A DNA stretch of 64,000 nt from Ignelater luminosus (Eukaryota; Arthropoda; Insecta; Coleoptera; Elateridae), in contig VTPC01008038.1 of assembly GCA_011009095.1 (NCBI GenBank), forward strand, positions 61,713-125,712, written 5' to 3'. Position numbers and translations under genes: made by a program. The notes beneath the pieces are model-generated. The model was not told where the DNA came from, ran no database searches, and saw only the letters and a list, made by a program, of their open reading frames with translations. The first letter of the stretch is position 1. Each line of letters starts with the position of its first letter. Of the stretch, positions 1 through 12,456 are shown one piece after another.

Positions 1-1426
1 TTTTTTGGAGAATAATCTGAAGTAAATCTTCGCTAGCTTCTTTTTGTGGCGGTGTTTGATGATGGATGTTTGTAACATCGACCCTCCTATTTGATTTTAG
101 TAACGGATTCGGGTCTCTACTTGCTCCAGGGATTAGATCAAAGTTCAGACCTTCTGTTTCTTTCAGCAAAATAGGAACAACTTCTGAAGTTATTTCTGTA
201 AATTCCTTCCCGCCAAACACATTTCTGTTTACCTGTAACGTTGAACCCTTTCACCTCTTTCTCTATAGTAATAACTCGGTTCTAGGCCTTTCCGAAAAGT
301 TCTGCAATTTGACTTACAACAATCTTTTCATAGTGATTGGACTTCATATAAAGATCACATTCACTGTTATATGCAGATTTTAAAGAACTAAAGAATGTCA
401 CATCCAAAGGCTGAAGCCTGTTGGATGTATGTGGCAGTAGCGACAAAATTCGTAAGATTTCAAGCTGGAGTGCGTCACGTGGTTATCCATAATTACCAAA
501 ACAGGATCGTCAGTGGAGACTTTCAGAAATTGAGCAAAATGCTTCAGCGAGTCTAAAAATAATTCTTCACTTACCCAGACAGATTTTGAATAACGATATA
601 TAGCTCCCACTGATCCATTTCTGTCCAGCTCTTCTTTCATTTGTTCCCTCTTAAAAATGAACAGTGGAGGCATATACTGGCCAGACGCACTCATGCAACA
701 GACCACTCTTGTGTTCTGTCCTATTTCGCCACTTGTGATAGCACCTACTTGTTTGCATCCCTTCAGATCCAAAATACGAGACGGCTTATAAACAGCACTC
801 CCGTCTCATCTACGTTATAAATACGGTGTGGCCTAAATTTATATTTTTCAAAAATTATTTCTAAATTGTTATAAAATAAATTCACGTCCTTGACTGACTT
901 CAACGTTTTAAGCTCCTCATGGAGTTTCTTCAGCCTTTTTGAAAAAGGGGATTGCGTGGAGTCAGCGACTTAGAATCCGGATTCACGTTCTTTGGGTTAA
1001 AGGCAAGCATTCGATTAAGGGTCGTTGGCTCAGGTCGCTTCAAAGAAATTTGTAGATGCCGTACTAGAAAACGACGCAGCCAGTCTTAGTCACACGTTTA
1101 TTTCTCATATACTTTTTTTTGTTGGTAACTGCGTACTCAAAGGCTATTTGTTTTATGCTATTTGGTGTCAACCCGTAAAACATATTACTTATTAGACAAC
1201 TTTAAAACATAATTTGCCAATTCCGACTCTTATTCTTCCGTAAACACTGACTTTCTTGAGTTTTTTTACTAGGGTAACGTTTTTTAAATATATTATGTAA
1301 TGTAGCAAATGGAAATCCCATTTAATTTTGCTGCCTGCCTCATGGAAAACTCATTTTCAACAGTCTCATGCTGTCATCTGACCATGCAGAGTGATTTGAT
1401 ATTCTTTGATATTTTTGGTTTGGCAT
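1..1426 (-). pseudogene. Pogo-like transposase pseudogene (psq helix-turn-helix plus DDE domain)
   Basis: Decayed transposase of the pogo branch of the Tc1/mariner superfamily, read on the minus strand from a likely ATG at 1426-1424. The N-terminus has a psq-type helix-turn-helix (FSMRQAAKLNG near 1340, then FPFATLHNIFKKR after a frameshift). A middle DNA-binding section follows (FYGLTPNSIKQIAFEYA, then WLRRFLVRH and KRPEPTTLNRM). The DDE core comes next: first Asp in IYNVDETG (codon 810-808), second in VLVIMDNH (487-485), third in RLQPLDVTFF (404-402). All three catalytic Asp codons survive. The gene is nevertheless dead: frameshifts near 1315, 1085, 797, 450 and 205 and an in-frame TAG near 275. 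The only long clean stretch is 772-398 (KQVGAITSGE through the second Asp). The C-terminus continues past base 1, so the element is cut by the window edge. Family assignment is firm; element boundaries are not visible. Confidence 0.9.
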
Positions 1427-4400
1427 CTGCAATGGAAATTATACTTACAGTTGCCAGTAGAAACTGTGTGCGGTTAACATCGATCATAAGCGGGTAATAT
1501 CGAACAATGTGGTCGATATTTTCCGCCGCATGCACATGACATTGTTCTTGTTTGCTGCAATCTAACCTCAAAGTTTCTCATTTTGTAAAGCATGCACAAT
1601 CTTTCTTACATTATCATAAAACTGATCATGGAAAAAGATTTCCGTGATTTACAATAACAACGAGCACATACCTTACCACCTGGTAATAAAAAAAAATTAA
1701 AACTATGCAAACTACGTTTTCGCTCTGGCTTCTCTTGCAGGCACTAAAATTAATTAAAAATTCATATCCAGTAAATCATCTACTACTGGAGAAATGGCAG
1801 CATAGATTTGAAATACGAAAACCACAGTAACTTTTGCAAAAATAGTGCGATCGAGATTTGCCTCTGATCGATATTATCTTGCTTTTCCCTACATTCTCAT
1901 CTTTTTCAAATAATGTCTCAAACAGCATAGTCCAAGAAACTTCCACATTGTATGATAATAATTAGGCGCGTGATTTTGAATATTTTTTTAGATAAATACA
2001 TGTAACAACGCCACTCTTAATACAACAGAAAGAATAATGTCTGTAAATTGATCTTGTTTAGTCAAAGTGCGAGATACTGCAGTTTGCAAAATTTTGTAAC
2101 TTTAATTATTTGTTAGAATAAATAGACGATCAAACATTAATTTTGCCAAAATTAGAAATCCTGGTTTTGGTAGAATTATTTTGTAATTCTTTCCATTGAT
2201 ATTGATTTGTTCAAGATGTTTCAGCTAGAGCTTTTCGTTGAGCTGACTATTGCTGAGAGTATATACTTTCACTTATTTGCAAAGCTCGGAGTAAAACTTG
2301 ATTTTGCTGTCTATGTATTTTAATATTTCTTGTTTTATATTAGAAGAAGATTATGAATTACCGTTGTGATTTGACTATATATTTCTTGTGCGTTGTCACT
2401 TTTTAGTTGTTTTACCTATACATCAAAACTATGAATAAGGTAGTATGTCTAATCTAGATTCTCTCAATTGTTTGCTTCAAATTTCCAGCTAGAATGTAAT
2501 TGAGTGGCATGCTTTTAGGCTTGTTCTTGCTTCTGCAATGAACGTGTACAGTGATTACGACCAATGTTCTGGTGGAGCGTTGATTTTTGGGAATAGGTCA
2601 ACGCTATAGGTAGCTTAGAAATCGTTAAGCGATTCTTTTTTCTTTTTAGTCATTTCAGGCTTTTTGTCTAAAGTAATTGGTTCATAATCACTTTCAAATA
2701 ATAATTTACTTTTACAAATTGATTTCCATCATTTAATCTTCATGGCAATCAAATTGTTGATACAATCAACCCTTAGCTTCTGCAATAGATTATTGACAAT
2801 TATTGTTTTGGAACTTTTGCTATTGTATTATGAAGATAAGAAATTTCATTCATCATGGTTTCTGCTTCCGTGACTAATCTACTGAATCTGTGGAACCTTT
2901 CTCTAGACCGTTGTTCTTTAAGGTTTTTTCTGAAATCATCGTAACGTTGCCAAGTATGTAATTTTAGTGCTTTTGCCTTAGTTCACACATACATAAAATG
3001 CTCTCATTTAATGCCTGTTCTGCACTGTGCAGTTAGCTTTTCGTCAATTATGTTATCGTCAATATCAATTTTTGACAAATCAAAAACTTCAATTTTAGTA
3101 CGAATTTATTGCAACGTCAAAATTTTGAATTTGCAGTGTTTTAATTTCCAAGGACCGCATCTCATTTCTTCGATTGAATAAAGGCCTAAAAGGTTTGTGA
3201 CATGTTACAGTTTTCTAGCATTTCTGTTTTAAGTTCTTCGTATTTCTTTCTTCCTTCTAAACCTTCTTTTTCTTTTCTTATTTCAGCTCAGTGCTACTTT
3301 AGGTAATCTTTTATCACGCATTCATCTTATTCTTGAGCTTTATTTGCTCTTGATTTCTGATCATTCTTTAACTTCAATGTATCACTCGTATATATACTGT
3401 TATGTATGAGTGCTTTATTTTTGTTTTTACATCTTATAATAACATTTATCTATATTCACAGTACCCTTAGAAGTGCGACCCTTAATCCGATATTATTGTC
3501 TCATAAGTGAGCCCTTATTCAGATTTCTTCTATATGCATTCCAAGCAAACACCATTCCACCACCACATACATTCTTATCACTCACGCACATTTTGCTGTC
3601 TGAACTATTAAATTATAAACTTATTTAAATTTCTTCTATATGTCTTTCAGGCAAAAATCATTCCCAGATACATATATGAGAAAAGCTCTAGCCAATTGCT
3701 ATACGGCAATGAAAGTACTGCAAACAGCTGGCGCATGCCTGCAATCGAAAGTTAGCACCAATCAATTACCAATTACCAATCGTAATAAGATAAAATTCGT
3801 TCACTGTTCAGTAAACAGGTACAACCTCGTTAAACCTATTTAGATCTAATTTTTTTTAATAATGAAATACAATTTTCGTGTTGCAGTGACACTCAAACTT
3901 AAAGAGCACATTAGAAAAATAAAAAATTGAATGAACTATCGAATTTTTTCAGTTTGTGCAATGCAAGTATTCAGTCCGAACGTCAAATTTCCTAATAGCG
4001 GACTGCAAAACCATGGCACAACTTTTCTCAATAGCAGAATACTCTATTTTTAGAATGAACTAACTTTCTGTGTAATTTCGTTTTCGTATACCAATTAGTT
4101 AAAATTTATTCCATTTGTTGTAAACTTCTTGGACTACACTATATATAAGTCTTCTTAACAATTATCTTTTCTTTTTTGTACGTAACCGTTTTTATTTTAC
4201 ACTCACTTACTTTGTAGTGTCGTCATCTATTGAATTAAGAACATATGAAAAGATGAAAATTCTTAAACAAGAGAGACTCTATTTCTTTCTTCGCGTTTTT
4301 ATTCAAGGGCTTGACACATTAATCGATCCTGTGAAAGATCCCTTTTGAATGTCCTAATGACCTTGGTTCTCACAGTACATTTATATGGTGCACTCGTAAT

Positions 4401-4453
4401 TATTTCAAACGTTCTTTCTTTTTTGACATTGTTTATTGTATTTAGGAAATCAC
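1427..4453. other. A+T-rich spacer, no recognised gene
   Basis: About 3 kb of A+T-rich DNA without a convincing coding frame. A 67-codon frame at 3640-3843 matches nothing I know. Just upstream, 3523-3660 holds two diverged copies of a short T-rich segment (TTCTTCTATATG followed by a run ending in CATTCC). The 5' terminal repeat of the neighbouring pogo element should lie in the first few hundred bases here but was not identified. Confidence 0.5.
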
Positions 4454-4486
4454 TTAGTATCAGCAAGAGAAACAGTACCTTGCGTA
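4454..4486 (+). repeat. Dispersed short repeat, copy A
   Basis: A 33-bp segment starting TTAGTATCAGCAAGAGAAAC and ending TGCGTA recurs at 14633-14664 in the same orientation, with only a small indel or substitution difference near the end. Sequence beyond the segment looks unrelated by eye, so this is probably the surviving core of an older dispersed repeat. Confidence 0.5.
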
Positions 4487-6757
4487 GTTGTGTTTTTCAA
4501 AGATGGTGGCTGAGAATCACATTCTGAATCTGATGATTTGTTGTTGTGGGCAGGTTACAAAAGAATGAGTTGGTGAGAAATAGCTGAATTTTGTATTGGA
4601 GATGTTCCAGTTAGAGCAATAAGAAGATTGGTCAGAAATCGAAATTAATCATTGATTAAGTAAATATTACAGCAAAAATAGGACAAAATCCTCACCAGTG
4701 CTAACTTTTGTCCTACGACGATATTTCAATTTTCTCCTCATATTTCTTTACTTGCCGGCAAATGTTGTCATCTACAATGAATAATTTCAAATGTTTAGAA
4801 TAACATTACGTTGTTTGTCAAAAATTCTTTAACTCAAAGATCTAGTTACTGACTTAATCATGTTCATTTTTCAAAATGAAATATTGTCTCCAAACAAATG
4901 ACAACTTGAAATAAGAATCAGGGAAAGTGAAATTTATAGCAAAGTTGCCATATAGACACGCTAGGTGAAGACAGTTAACCACGATACCTATAGTCAACGG
5001 CATTCCGGGATGGAAGGTCAGAGACTACTATTCGATTTTTGTTATTGTGATAGAATTCTTAATTGATGTATGGCCTTAATTAGAAGTAAAATAAAATAGT
5101 AGTCTACGACCTAACATTCCAGATCTTCTTTGACTATACATAGTTTTTTATCTCATTTTACTCTACTGGGTGCTTTCTATCATTCTTATTTTCTATTTTA
5201 ACAGTAGTAGTAATATTAGAAGAATTATAACTATTTTCAATTTTTAGTGTCTAAATTAAGAAAAATATTCCTGAGCAAAAGTTTTCTAAAACGCAACCTT
5301 GATGACATTTTTCATTACACATTCTTTGTGTTGAGGAAGTAAGCCATAGAGCTGTGGGTGAGAAATGTTAAGTTACAAAACATCTTCTCAAATTTACTCT
5401 TCAATATGTATAATTGCTTATCAAATTTGAAGATTTAAGTGAGTTATGCTACTTATTTTTTTAAGTTTTATAATGCATATTTTTCTAAATAATAACATAA
5501 TTTGATGTTACACATTTTTAGAAAGTATAAGAAAAAATGTTCGCTAAATGTTATCATTCAAACACCTAAAATCGCGCTGTGTCCATGTTCAAAAAGCTAT
5601 GCACCAAAAAATTCTTAATTAATCTTCAATATACCAGATATGAGATAATAACAAATAATTTCTTTTAAAACTAGTATCTTAAACCATTTTAGCAACACAA
5701 CTATGTTTCCAAACTTTTTATCGGCGGACAGGTAAATATTCTATAAGAAATTAATGCGTCATAATCTTCTTTAAGAATTTTTATTATGTAAGCAGAGACC
5801 ACAGATACATTTCTAGACAGCTGTTTTTATCTTGTTAACCTTTCATCAGCATAGTTAAATATAATGTAATGTGTAATGTTCAATGTTTAGTACACATTTC
5901 ATGTCGTTCTATATAGAAACTATGTGTGTAGAACCTTTTTTGTCAGACTCGTCATTTATATAACCAAATTAAGACGGGCACTAGCAATAGAATTCTGAAA
6001 CAAGATATACTATCTCTAATAGTACATGTTTGGTCTAAATATTTTATAAGTGATGTTCCCCCTTCAGGACAAACTCTTATGTTTTAGAGACAGTCTTGTA
6101 TGTTTTGGGATTCTCTCCCTTATCTGAAAGGTGTTTGTATGATCACTGGTATAAGATTCGTCAAGGTTATTAGGGTGAAATCACGTATTTAATTTATTGA
6201 GTTAATTGAAGATTTCGCAAGTTATGTTGTTAACATTATCTATTTAACGAATTAATCGTTTAAATCTTTTTTACTTTATGATTTTACTGTTTATGTTTCT
6301 GTGCTAATTAATTTTTCTTTCTCTTTGCTAAGTATTTTATTTGAATGTTTCAAATATTTAGAAAAATAGTTAATAACTGCAAATTATCTTTTTTAAATTT
6401 CAATCGGAGTATTTTTACTGATTTTGGGGCACAAAAATGTCTTTACTAGTATAGGCAACTACTTATACAAAGATGTTGAAAAGGAAGCAGATTAATATTC
6501 TAATATTTTAATTAATTTTTAACAAGCTCAATAATATGCAAATATACTTACAAAAATATGTATCAAAAAAGAAACTCAGGTAAAACTGCCGAATTTGAAT
6601 TTTTTGTTTTTTAAATTTAAAAGTAAGAATAACAATAACTTTTCAATATTCCTACAGTATAAATTCAGAAGTTTTAAATAATAACAACTAACACTAACAA
6701 AAGAATTATTTGCTTTGTTTTCGTTCTGTTCGCTCTAAATATAATAAATGTATTTTC
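4487..6757. other. A+T-rich spacer
   Basis: No coding frame, structured repeat or known element end was recognised here. The stretch is low-complexity A+T-rich DNA with scattered homopolymer runs. Confidence 0.5.
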
Positions 6758-6782
6758 AAGTTTATTTTTTAAAAATAAACTT
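6758..6782. repeat. 25-bp palindrome
   Basis: Arms AAGTTTATTTTT and AAAAATAAACTT are perfect reverse complements around a single T. In such A+T-rich DNA it may be chance or the core of an old foldback. Confidence 0.6.
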
Positions 6783-6809
6783 ATTTTTAATTTTTCTATA
6801 TTTCTACAT

Positions 6810-7041
6810 GATATTAACGAACGACGCCCTGAACGCAACGTAATCGCCCTACATGTGTAGTAAGCATAGAGAAGGGGCGACTACACATATAGTTGAACTA
6901 CTCACCACCGGATGGTACCAGCAATCGGGACAAACTACCCTTACTATCAGGAGAACTTTAATCAAACGACACGCTAGAGCAGCTTACCACAAATTTTTAA
7001 TTACTTTTAATGATCTTAATTGGATTATATTGTTTACCTGA
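6810..7041 (+). other. G+C-richer patch with a short unrecognised frame
   Basis: A patch of clearly higher complexity than its flanks, with a 62-codon plus-strand frame from the ATG at 6853 to 7041. The minus strand is also open over much of it. No domain was recognised. It could be a decayed exon or a transposon fragment. Coding potential is unproven. Confidence 0.2.
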
Positions 7042-7423
7042 TGTTTTTAATTGCTTCTATTCCACAAAGGAATTTTTTAAGTACAAATATTTTCCTTTTT
7101 TCCATTATTGCAAGGACGAATTTAAATTAACCTAATGCTATCGTTCTTTTAAAGCGAAGAAGTACTTAACAAATTTTATGTTTATTATTTAACATTACTA
7201 TTAATTACGGTTTTTTACAAGTAATTGTAAATACACTTAATTAACATTTGTACTTAAGTTTTAATTAAGATTACCTATTTTACGTTTTAAAGAAGGAGAA
7301 GACTAATTCTTTTGATTTTTGTTTAATGCTTTTTAACACTGCACTGGTATGTTTTCGTGACTTTAAATGCTAAAGCTCACAGAAATCATATCTGTGGCAT
7401 TACAGCGTTTAATAATAACAATT

Positions 7424-7457
7424 AATTGTACTAATCGATATATCAATCAGTACAATT
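7424..7457. repeat. 34-bp near-perfect palindrome
   Basis: Two 17-nt half-sites beginning AATTGTACT and meeting at TATA are reverse complements at 15 of 17 positions. Possible cruciform or foldback remnant. No function can be assigned. Confidence 0.6.
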
Positions 7458-8256
7458 ACTAGAGATACACAATAAATTCTCTCAGTTTCTATAATTAGTA
7501 TCGGCATTGTAGAAAATGACAAAGCAAATTGTTCGAATTTTATTGGCCTTTTCTGGTGTTAAATTTAAGGAGGAAGAAGTAATAATAAAAAGTACTTACT
7601 AATGCAGTTTTGTTGATACTGAGATGAAGTACACCAAGATAAATATGATTCCAAGTGATTTTTATACCTTGCAATTCTAATTTTAAATGTAGTAGTGATA
7701 AACTGAGAAATAACAACCCTGAAGCATTAAAACACGTTTTTCGAAGATTAGAGTTATCGCTTACGTAAAAACAGCATTATTCATAATACTAATCAATACC
7801 AAAGCAATCGAGCAAGATATTTGGCTGAAAAGAAGCCTTTACATTACTATATGCCTATAGGCATTATCTGAGAATAATTGAAAAATGGTATTCTTCTTCA
7901 AAATTTGAATTCAAGCCAAAGTTCTTTACTCAAATCACATTCACATAAAAAGTTTCAAGATTTTGACTTTCTACAATTATTATTGATCGAGCAAACAGTT
8001 CAATATTAAAGGGAAAAACTTTAAAAGATCTCTGGATGTCTAGGTTTTGAAGTTTTTTTGAACTAGGCCCCAGAATATAAGTGTAGTAATTATACAATTA
8101 TTGGTTCCAACAGTAGAAACGGGCTCAATTTTTTGGGAAAAAATATAAAAGTTAAGTCTTCTGTGACTAGAACAGAATCTTTGGCTTTATCATCTTATCC
8201 AACGAATACAACAAGAATCTAACTATTTAAGATAATAAATACTAGAGAAGAATTTC
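7458..8256. other. A+T-rich spacer, possibly older part of the Tc1-like element
   Basis: If the Tc1-like fragment that follows was once complete, its N-terminal half should lie here. I could not recognise helix-turn-helix or first-Asp motifs, so that half is deleted or decayed beyond reading. Confidence 0.35.
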
Positions 8257-8555
8257 TGGGTAGGCTTTGGTGAGAAATTCATTTTTCATTCATTCTTCCA
8301 AACTAGCAAAATATTGTGTGGAGAAAGTGAGTAGAAATTAGCTTTATAAACTATGTCGTAACTTGTGTAGAATTCTGATCTAAATCACATAGAAGATTTA
8401 TGGAGGATGACCATAAATGAAATTAAATTCATAAAGAAATTTGCTTGCACAATTGACATTTAGATGACTTTGTATTTTATTCGCTCTTGTTAAAAAGCTA
8501 ATGAAACAATCACCAGAATCGGCCCTAACGCTACAAGAAATGTATCAATAATAAC
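8257..8555 (+). pseudogene. Tc1-like transposase C-terminal remnant
   Basis: Read on the plus strand with frameshifts, the segment follows the last third of a Tc1-type DDE transposase. GEKFIF near 8271 stands where the family has GxxFIFQQDN. QTSK near 8300 matches the HTSK step. SDLNHIEDLW at about 8375-8406 matches the family hallmark SPDLNPIENLW that carries the third acidic residue. LVKKLMKQSPESALTLQEMY before two stops near 8550 matches the family's C-terminal tail. The second catalytic Asp segment is degraded, stops interrupt the frame, and no terminal repeat is visible. Family call is good; exact start is a guess. Confidence 0.65.
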
Positions 8556-9061
8556 TGATCTAGCAATTCATCCAAGCTTTGCGACGCGTTTCCAAAATTA
8601 ATCATAAATTTGCATATAACACAAAGCCAGAAGTCAAAGTCTGGGTACTCTAGCAATCTTGAAAATCTACATGACTGAAAACTCAAGTTGATCTCATCAC
8701 TGACAACCGCGTCTTTAAGTCGTCCAATTTTTGTTATCTGTTTATTTTTGAACACGAATTTGCTACCACCAAGAGTGTTGAATACTACATTTATTGATAC
8801 GTTTGCGAAGTGGCACGGTTCCAATTTGACTCTGCAAGAGTAAATTCAAAGAAGACCCAACAGAAGTACCGTATTGGACAATTTGATGAAAATGGGTGCT
8901 GTTCCCTCCGCCTTTATATCAGCTACTACTTCGTTCTGCTTATATGTATACAACACACAGATTTGGTCAAATACACCACTGATCACTTCTTTGCTCAAAC
9001 ATCCTATTATCCAAAGAAGTTGAAAAAATGAATGATAGTAGATTACTACGGAAACATACAC
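8531..9061 (-). pseudogene. Unrecognised long minus-strand frame with one stop
   Basis: One minus-strand frame stays open for about 176 codons from 9061 to 8531 apart from a single stop at 8848-8846, which is long for DNA this A+T-rich. The product would be hydrophobic at the start (IIGCLSKEVISGVFDQ) and mixed later (FNTLGGSKFVFKNKQ, FINFGNASQSLDEL-like end). I recognise no domain. A splice-acceptor-like CTCTTGCAG lies around 8840 on the same strand, so the downstream part could be an exon instead of a broken gene. Its 3' end overlaps the Tc1-like remnant on the other strand by about 25 bases. Confidence 0.3.
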
Positions 9062-9787
9062 TTTAGTTTCCTAAAAACGTTATAGTCTACTGGCAAAGTA
9101 AATGCATCGTTTTAAATCTTGGTTGAACTTCGTAAAGAAATATTCTTGGACTTTGATATCTGTTCAATTAATAGAAATGCTCGAGGAAATTGTTGCTTAA
9201 TCGAATCCGTTTTTGGCCTAAGTATATTTCGAAAACCAGCTTGTCAGGGAAAAAATACCAATTGGCAATAATCAAAGCATCTTTAGAATCTCATCAAATT
9301 TAGATTATTCTTTTAACAGTGCTGCGTGTTAGGCGTATTATTTGATTTGCTTTACCTGCATTCAATTTCGAGTTTAGTGGTAGAGAGATTTTTAAATGCC
9401 TATTGACCCATTCAATTTTGAACCATAAAAATCTCATCATTTTGGATTTTACAGGTTGACATTTAAGATAGAAAGCAAAGCGTCTCTCTGATATTTAGTG
9501 TTGATTATATTATCAAAATAACCATATGTGTGATTTATTAAATCTACCTACGTAAAAAAACTTTTGACTTGAAACTGTAATAATAATACTGTAAACCGTA
9601 ATCTCTCTCAGTAATAAGGGGACGTTCCCCCTATATTTAATACGAAAATGTTCTAATTTTTTGTTGAAAAAGATTTTATTAGAAAGAAATGCATCGAAGT
9701 GGCGCGCGTGCGATCGTTGTGGTCTACACACAGACTGTTGGAGTTTAGACAAGTAAATATGAGTTTAAATAATATTTTATCGTTATG
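9062..9787. other. Spacer, nothing recognised
   Basis: Short frames on the minus strand near 9513-9838 have no recognisable content. No repeats were seen until the C-rich unit that follows. Confidence 0.45.
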
Positions 9788-9893
9788 TAGCGTTACTCTT
9801 GACCCCCACCCCCTCCTTGGTAACGCTGCGTAACGCAACTCTGGACCCCCACTCCCTCGTTGGAGCGTTACGTAATTTAAAGACAGCCCTTAA
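9788..9893. repeat. C-rich tandem repeat, two 43-bp units
   Basis: Units start at 9795 (ACTCTTGACCCCCAC) and 9838 (ACTCTGGACCCCCAC) and stay alignable through CCCTC, TTGG and CGTAA. GTAACGC-type words occur in both orientations around them. On the minus strand the block opens GGGCTGTCTTTAAATTACG. From memory this resembles a repeat terminus common in insect genomes, but I cannot name the family. G+C content is far above that of the flanks. Confidence 0.6.
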
Positions 9894-12432
9894 GGTAATC
9901 GTTACTGCAATATTATAAATGCAAAATCAGGGTAGCAAAGGTAGTATATAATTAATTAATAATTTAATAACTTTTACCACAATTAATATAAGGAGCCTAT
10001 CAGCAGAATTAGAGAAGGACGGCAAGAACTGTTTCGATAACTATAGACGATACTCGTAGCTATAGAAGAGTCTGGTCAATCTGCAAAAAAGATTTTCGTG
10101 ATCTATAGTTTTTCAACCGTACAGTCAAGGTCTGTCCGTTGTACAAACTGTAGCAATAGTAATATAAGATAAATTTATTTAAAAAATTTATGTTTAAATC
10201 GGGCTTCTAAGTGATGCTGTTCAAATTCAAAATACAAGAACTTCACAGTGCAAGATTTTTAAGAATTGACTATAACTTAACCTGGAAAAAGTTTCAGATT
10301 TTTATGTATTATTATAAGATTTAAATTCCCATTCGGGTAATTACTTGCAAAACTTGCCTTATGTAATTACAGTCACAGCAATTCGTCTCAAACCATTCTT
10401 ATGGACGCCTTCTTCTGGCCCGAAAATACTACTCGTTCCAAAGTTTTATTGCTAGAACTCATTATACCAACAGATGGTGCTAGATTCTGTATTACATATC
10501 TGAGAATTTTACAAGTTTCTTACTGTTTTTGACGACTGTCAAGCGTTCTGACGTGATCAGGTCATCTTCTTTGCAGGTTCTTCTACGAAGAGGATCGAAA
10601 AGAAGTAGGGAGTAATTATTTCGGTAGTCCTGCCTATTTGCTTCAAATATACAAAACCGGAGATTTTCTCTTGGTCGCTTACATTTTGATTTTTTCTGAG
10701 TTTTGTAAAATCTGACCTTCATGCTCTCTTAATGTATTCATATTTTTTTCCTTGCTCGTTAAGAATTCTTTCCATACTCCTTCAAATTCTTTTTCTTTGG
10801 TTTACGATTTTTTTTTCTGTTATAAAAAGAACAGGCTTGATTGTCTTTATTTACCCTGATAGTTTTTCATTCTTTCTCATGGTCGTCATCTTGTCATGTT
10901 TTTCAAATTATGCTCATCTCAACTCGCCGACGTCCCAGATTTCCAATGTCACAAAATACCACTACCGATAGCTAAAAAGAAGGTAACTGGACGTTTTAAG
11001 GTATATATAAAAAGGATAGGCCTGTTTAATGTCTATTGTTTGGTATACACACCTCAAACTTTGATTTATTTTTGTTTAGTTGGCGGTAGTGAATTATAAT
11101 TAATCAATGTTGCAATTCTAACATCTATCCTAATAGGATATTTTGGCAAAATGGAAAATAAGGGATGTCGGAAAATTGAGATTTAGCCAACTGCTGGGAA
11201 CATTAGTATTTTTATTCCATTGATTCAGAGCTTTAGCTTTTAATACTACTCGTGCTATGTTAGTCTTTTTTGATAGTTATTGCCTTTAGTTTTGCTTCCT
11301 TCGTTGAAATTTTTCCTGCGATATTCTCTTAGTATTGCTTGCACAGCCCAGCTTCATGCACGTTTCTGCGCCTGCATATAAATTCCTTTTTCATCTCTGG
11401 TAACACATTTAAAATCTCAAGATCTAAACCGGTGCTAGATATTTTGCCACTCTAGTCATGGTCATACTCTGGCAGCCACTATGCCCTATATCTCTAACTT
11501 TAGAATGTTAAATAGGCATTAGAACGTGGAAGTATTATCGGAGTTTATACTCTAATTCTGTATTTCTGAAGTCTTTGCAATTTTGGCAAATCCTAAAATT
11601 TGGTATCCTAGATCTAGAACCGACTTTTGTTATTTAATCTTGTTATTTAATTTTTCAATCAAGATTCAGCAAAACTGTCCAGCTTTAATTTGTCCTATAT
11701 ATTCATCGATCGTGTTTCTTAATATCTTCGGGCACATATTCACGTCAATTATTATTTTCAGATTCTGATTCCGTTCCATACTGCGCTGCATCGAAGAACT
11801 CTAAATTCTTCCAAAGATCGCAGGTTTCAGCTTCGTTGAAGACGGTAACTGCAGATATATCTTGATAAGTCTTTTTTATTACATTCCATTCTTAATTGAT
11901 GTCAAGAATAAACCTAGTTGATCATTTAGAAAAACAGTTTACCTCGTTAGTAATATAAAATGTTTCGTCTAGTTGATTTTGGCTTGTTTTAATGAGACAA
12001 CGAGTATCGTACGAAGAAATTGTTAGTAAAAAGCACACGATCGACTGTATTTCATGTCTGTATATACTATAGGTATGTAAAAACTTATCACTCAATTATA
12101 GATTCCGTTTAAAAGATTTCAGCTGAAAGAATAAATAAACAAAACAAAATTAAAATTAAAAAGAGCAATAACGGTGTGTGATTTATGTAAAAGCAGTCCC
12201 TTTTAAAACACGAAACAGATCCTGTCGCATTTTATAAACGTATCATAAAAAGAGCACTACAAGAGCATACAAATAAATGTTATCCTGTTAAACAGAGCAG
12301 TTGCCAGGGTGGTGGCCTAAGCCTCTGGCGCTTCGAATGGTTAATGTTTCTATTTCCAAAACGGGAGAACCCATTTATCCGATTGTAAAGAGAAACGGCT
12401 ACAATTAATCTCCTTACCTCTGGGAGAGATAT
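9894..12432. other. Spacer with unassigned short frames
   Basis: Frames at 10722-10492 on the minus strand and 10732-11099 on the plus strand overlap a stretch with mildly protein-like minus-strand reading, but no domain was recognised and stops are frequent. From about 12290 the composition becomes richer in G+C, leading into the X-box patch. Confidence 0.4.
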
Positions 12433-12456
12433 CCTCTGTTTCCTTGGAAACGGAGG
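12433..12456. promoter_or_regulatory. RFX-type X-box in a 24-bp palindrome
   Basis: GTTTCCTTGGAAAC at 12438-12451 fits the X-box consensus RYYNYY-N2-RRNRAC exactly and is nearly self-complementary. The match extends outward (CCTCT and CGGAGG) into a 24-bp imperfect palindrome. RFX factors bind such sites upstream of ciliary genes. It lies in a G+C-richer patch (about 12290-12500). No gene start was found beside it, so function is inferred only from the motif. Confidence 0.4.

Noticed and set aside
66-383. 105-codon plus-strand frame at the window start
   Set aside because: It is the antisense shadow of the pogo-like transposase C-terminus.
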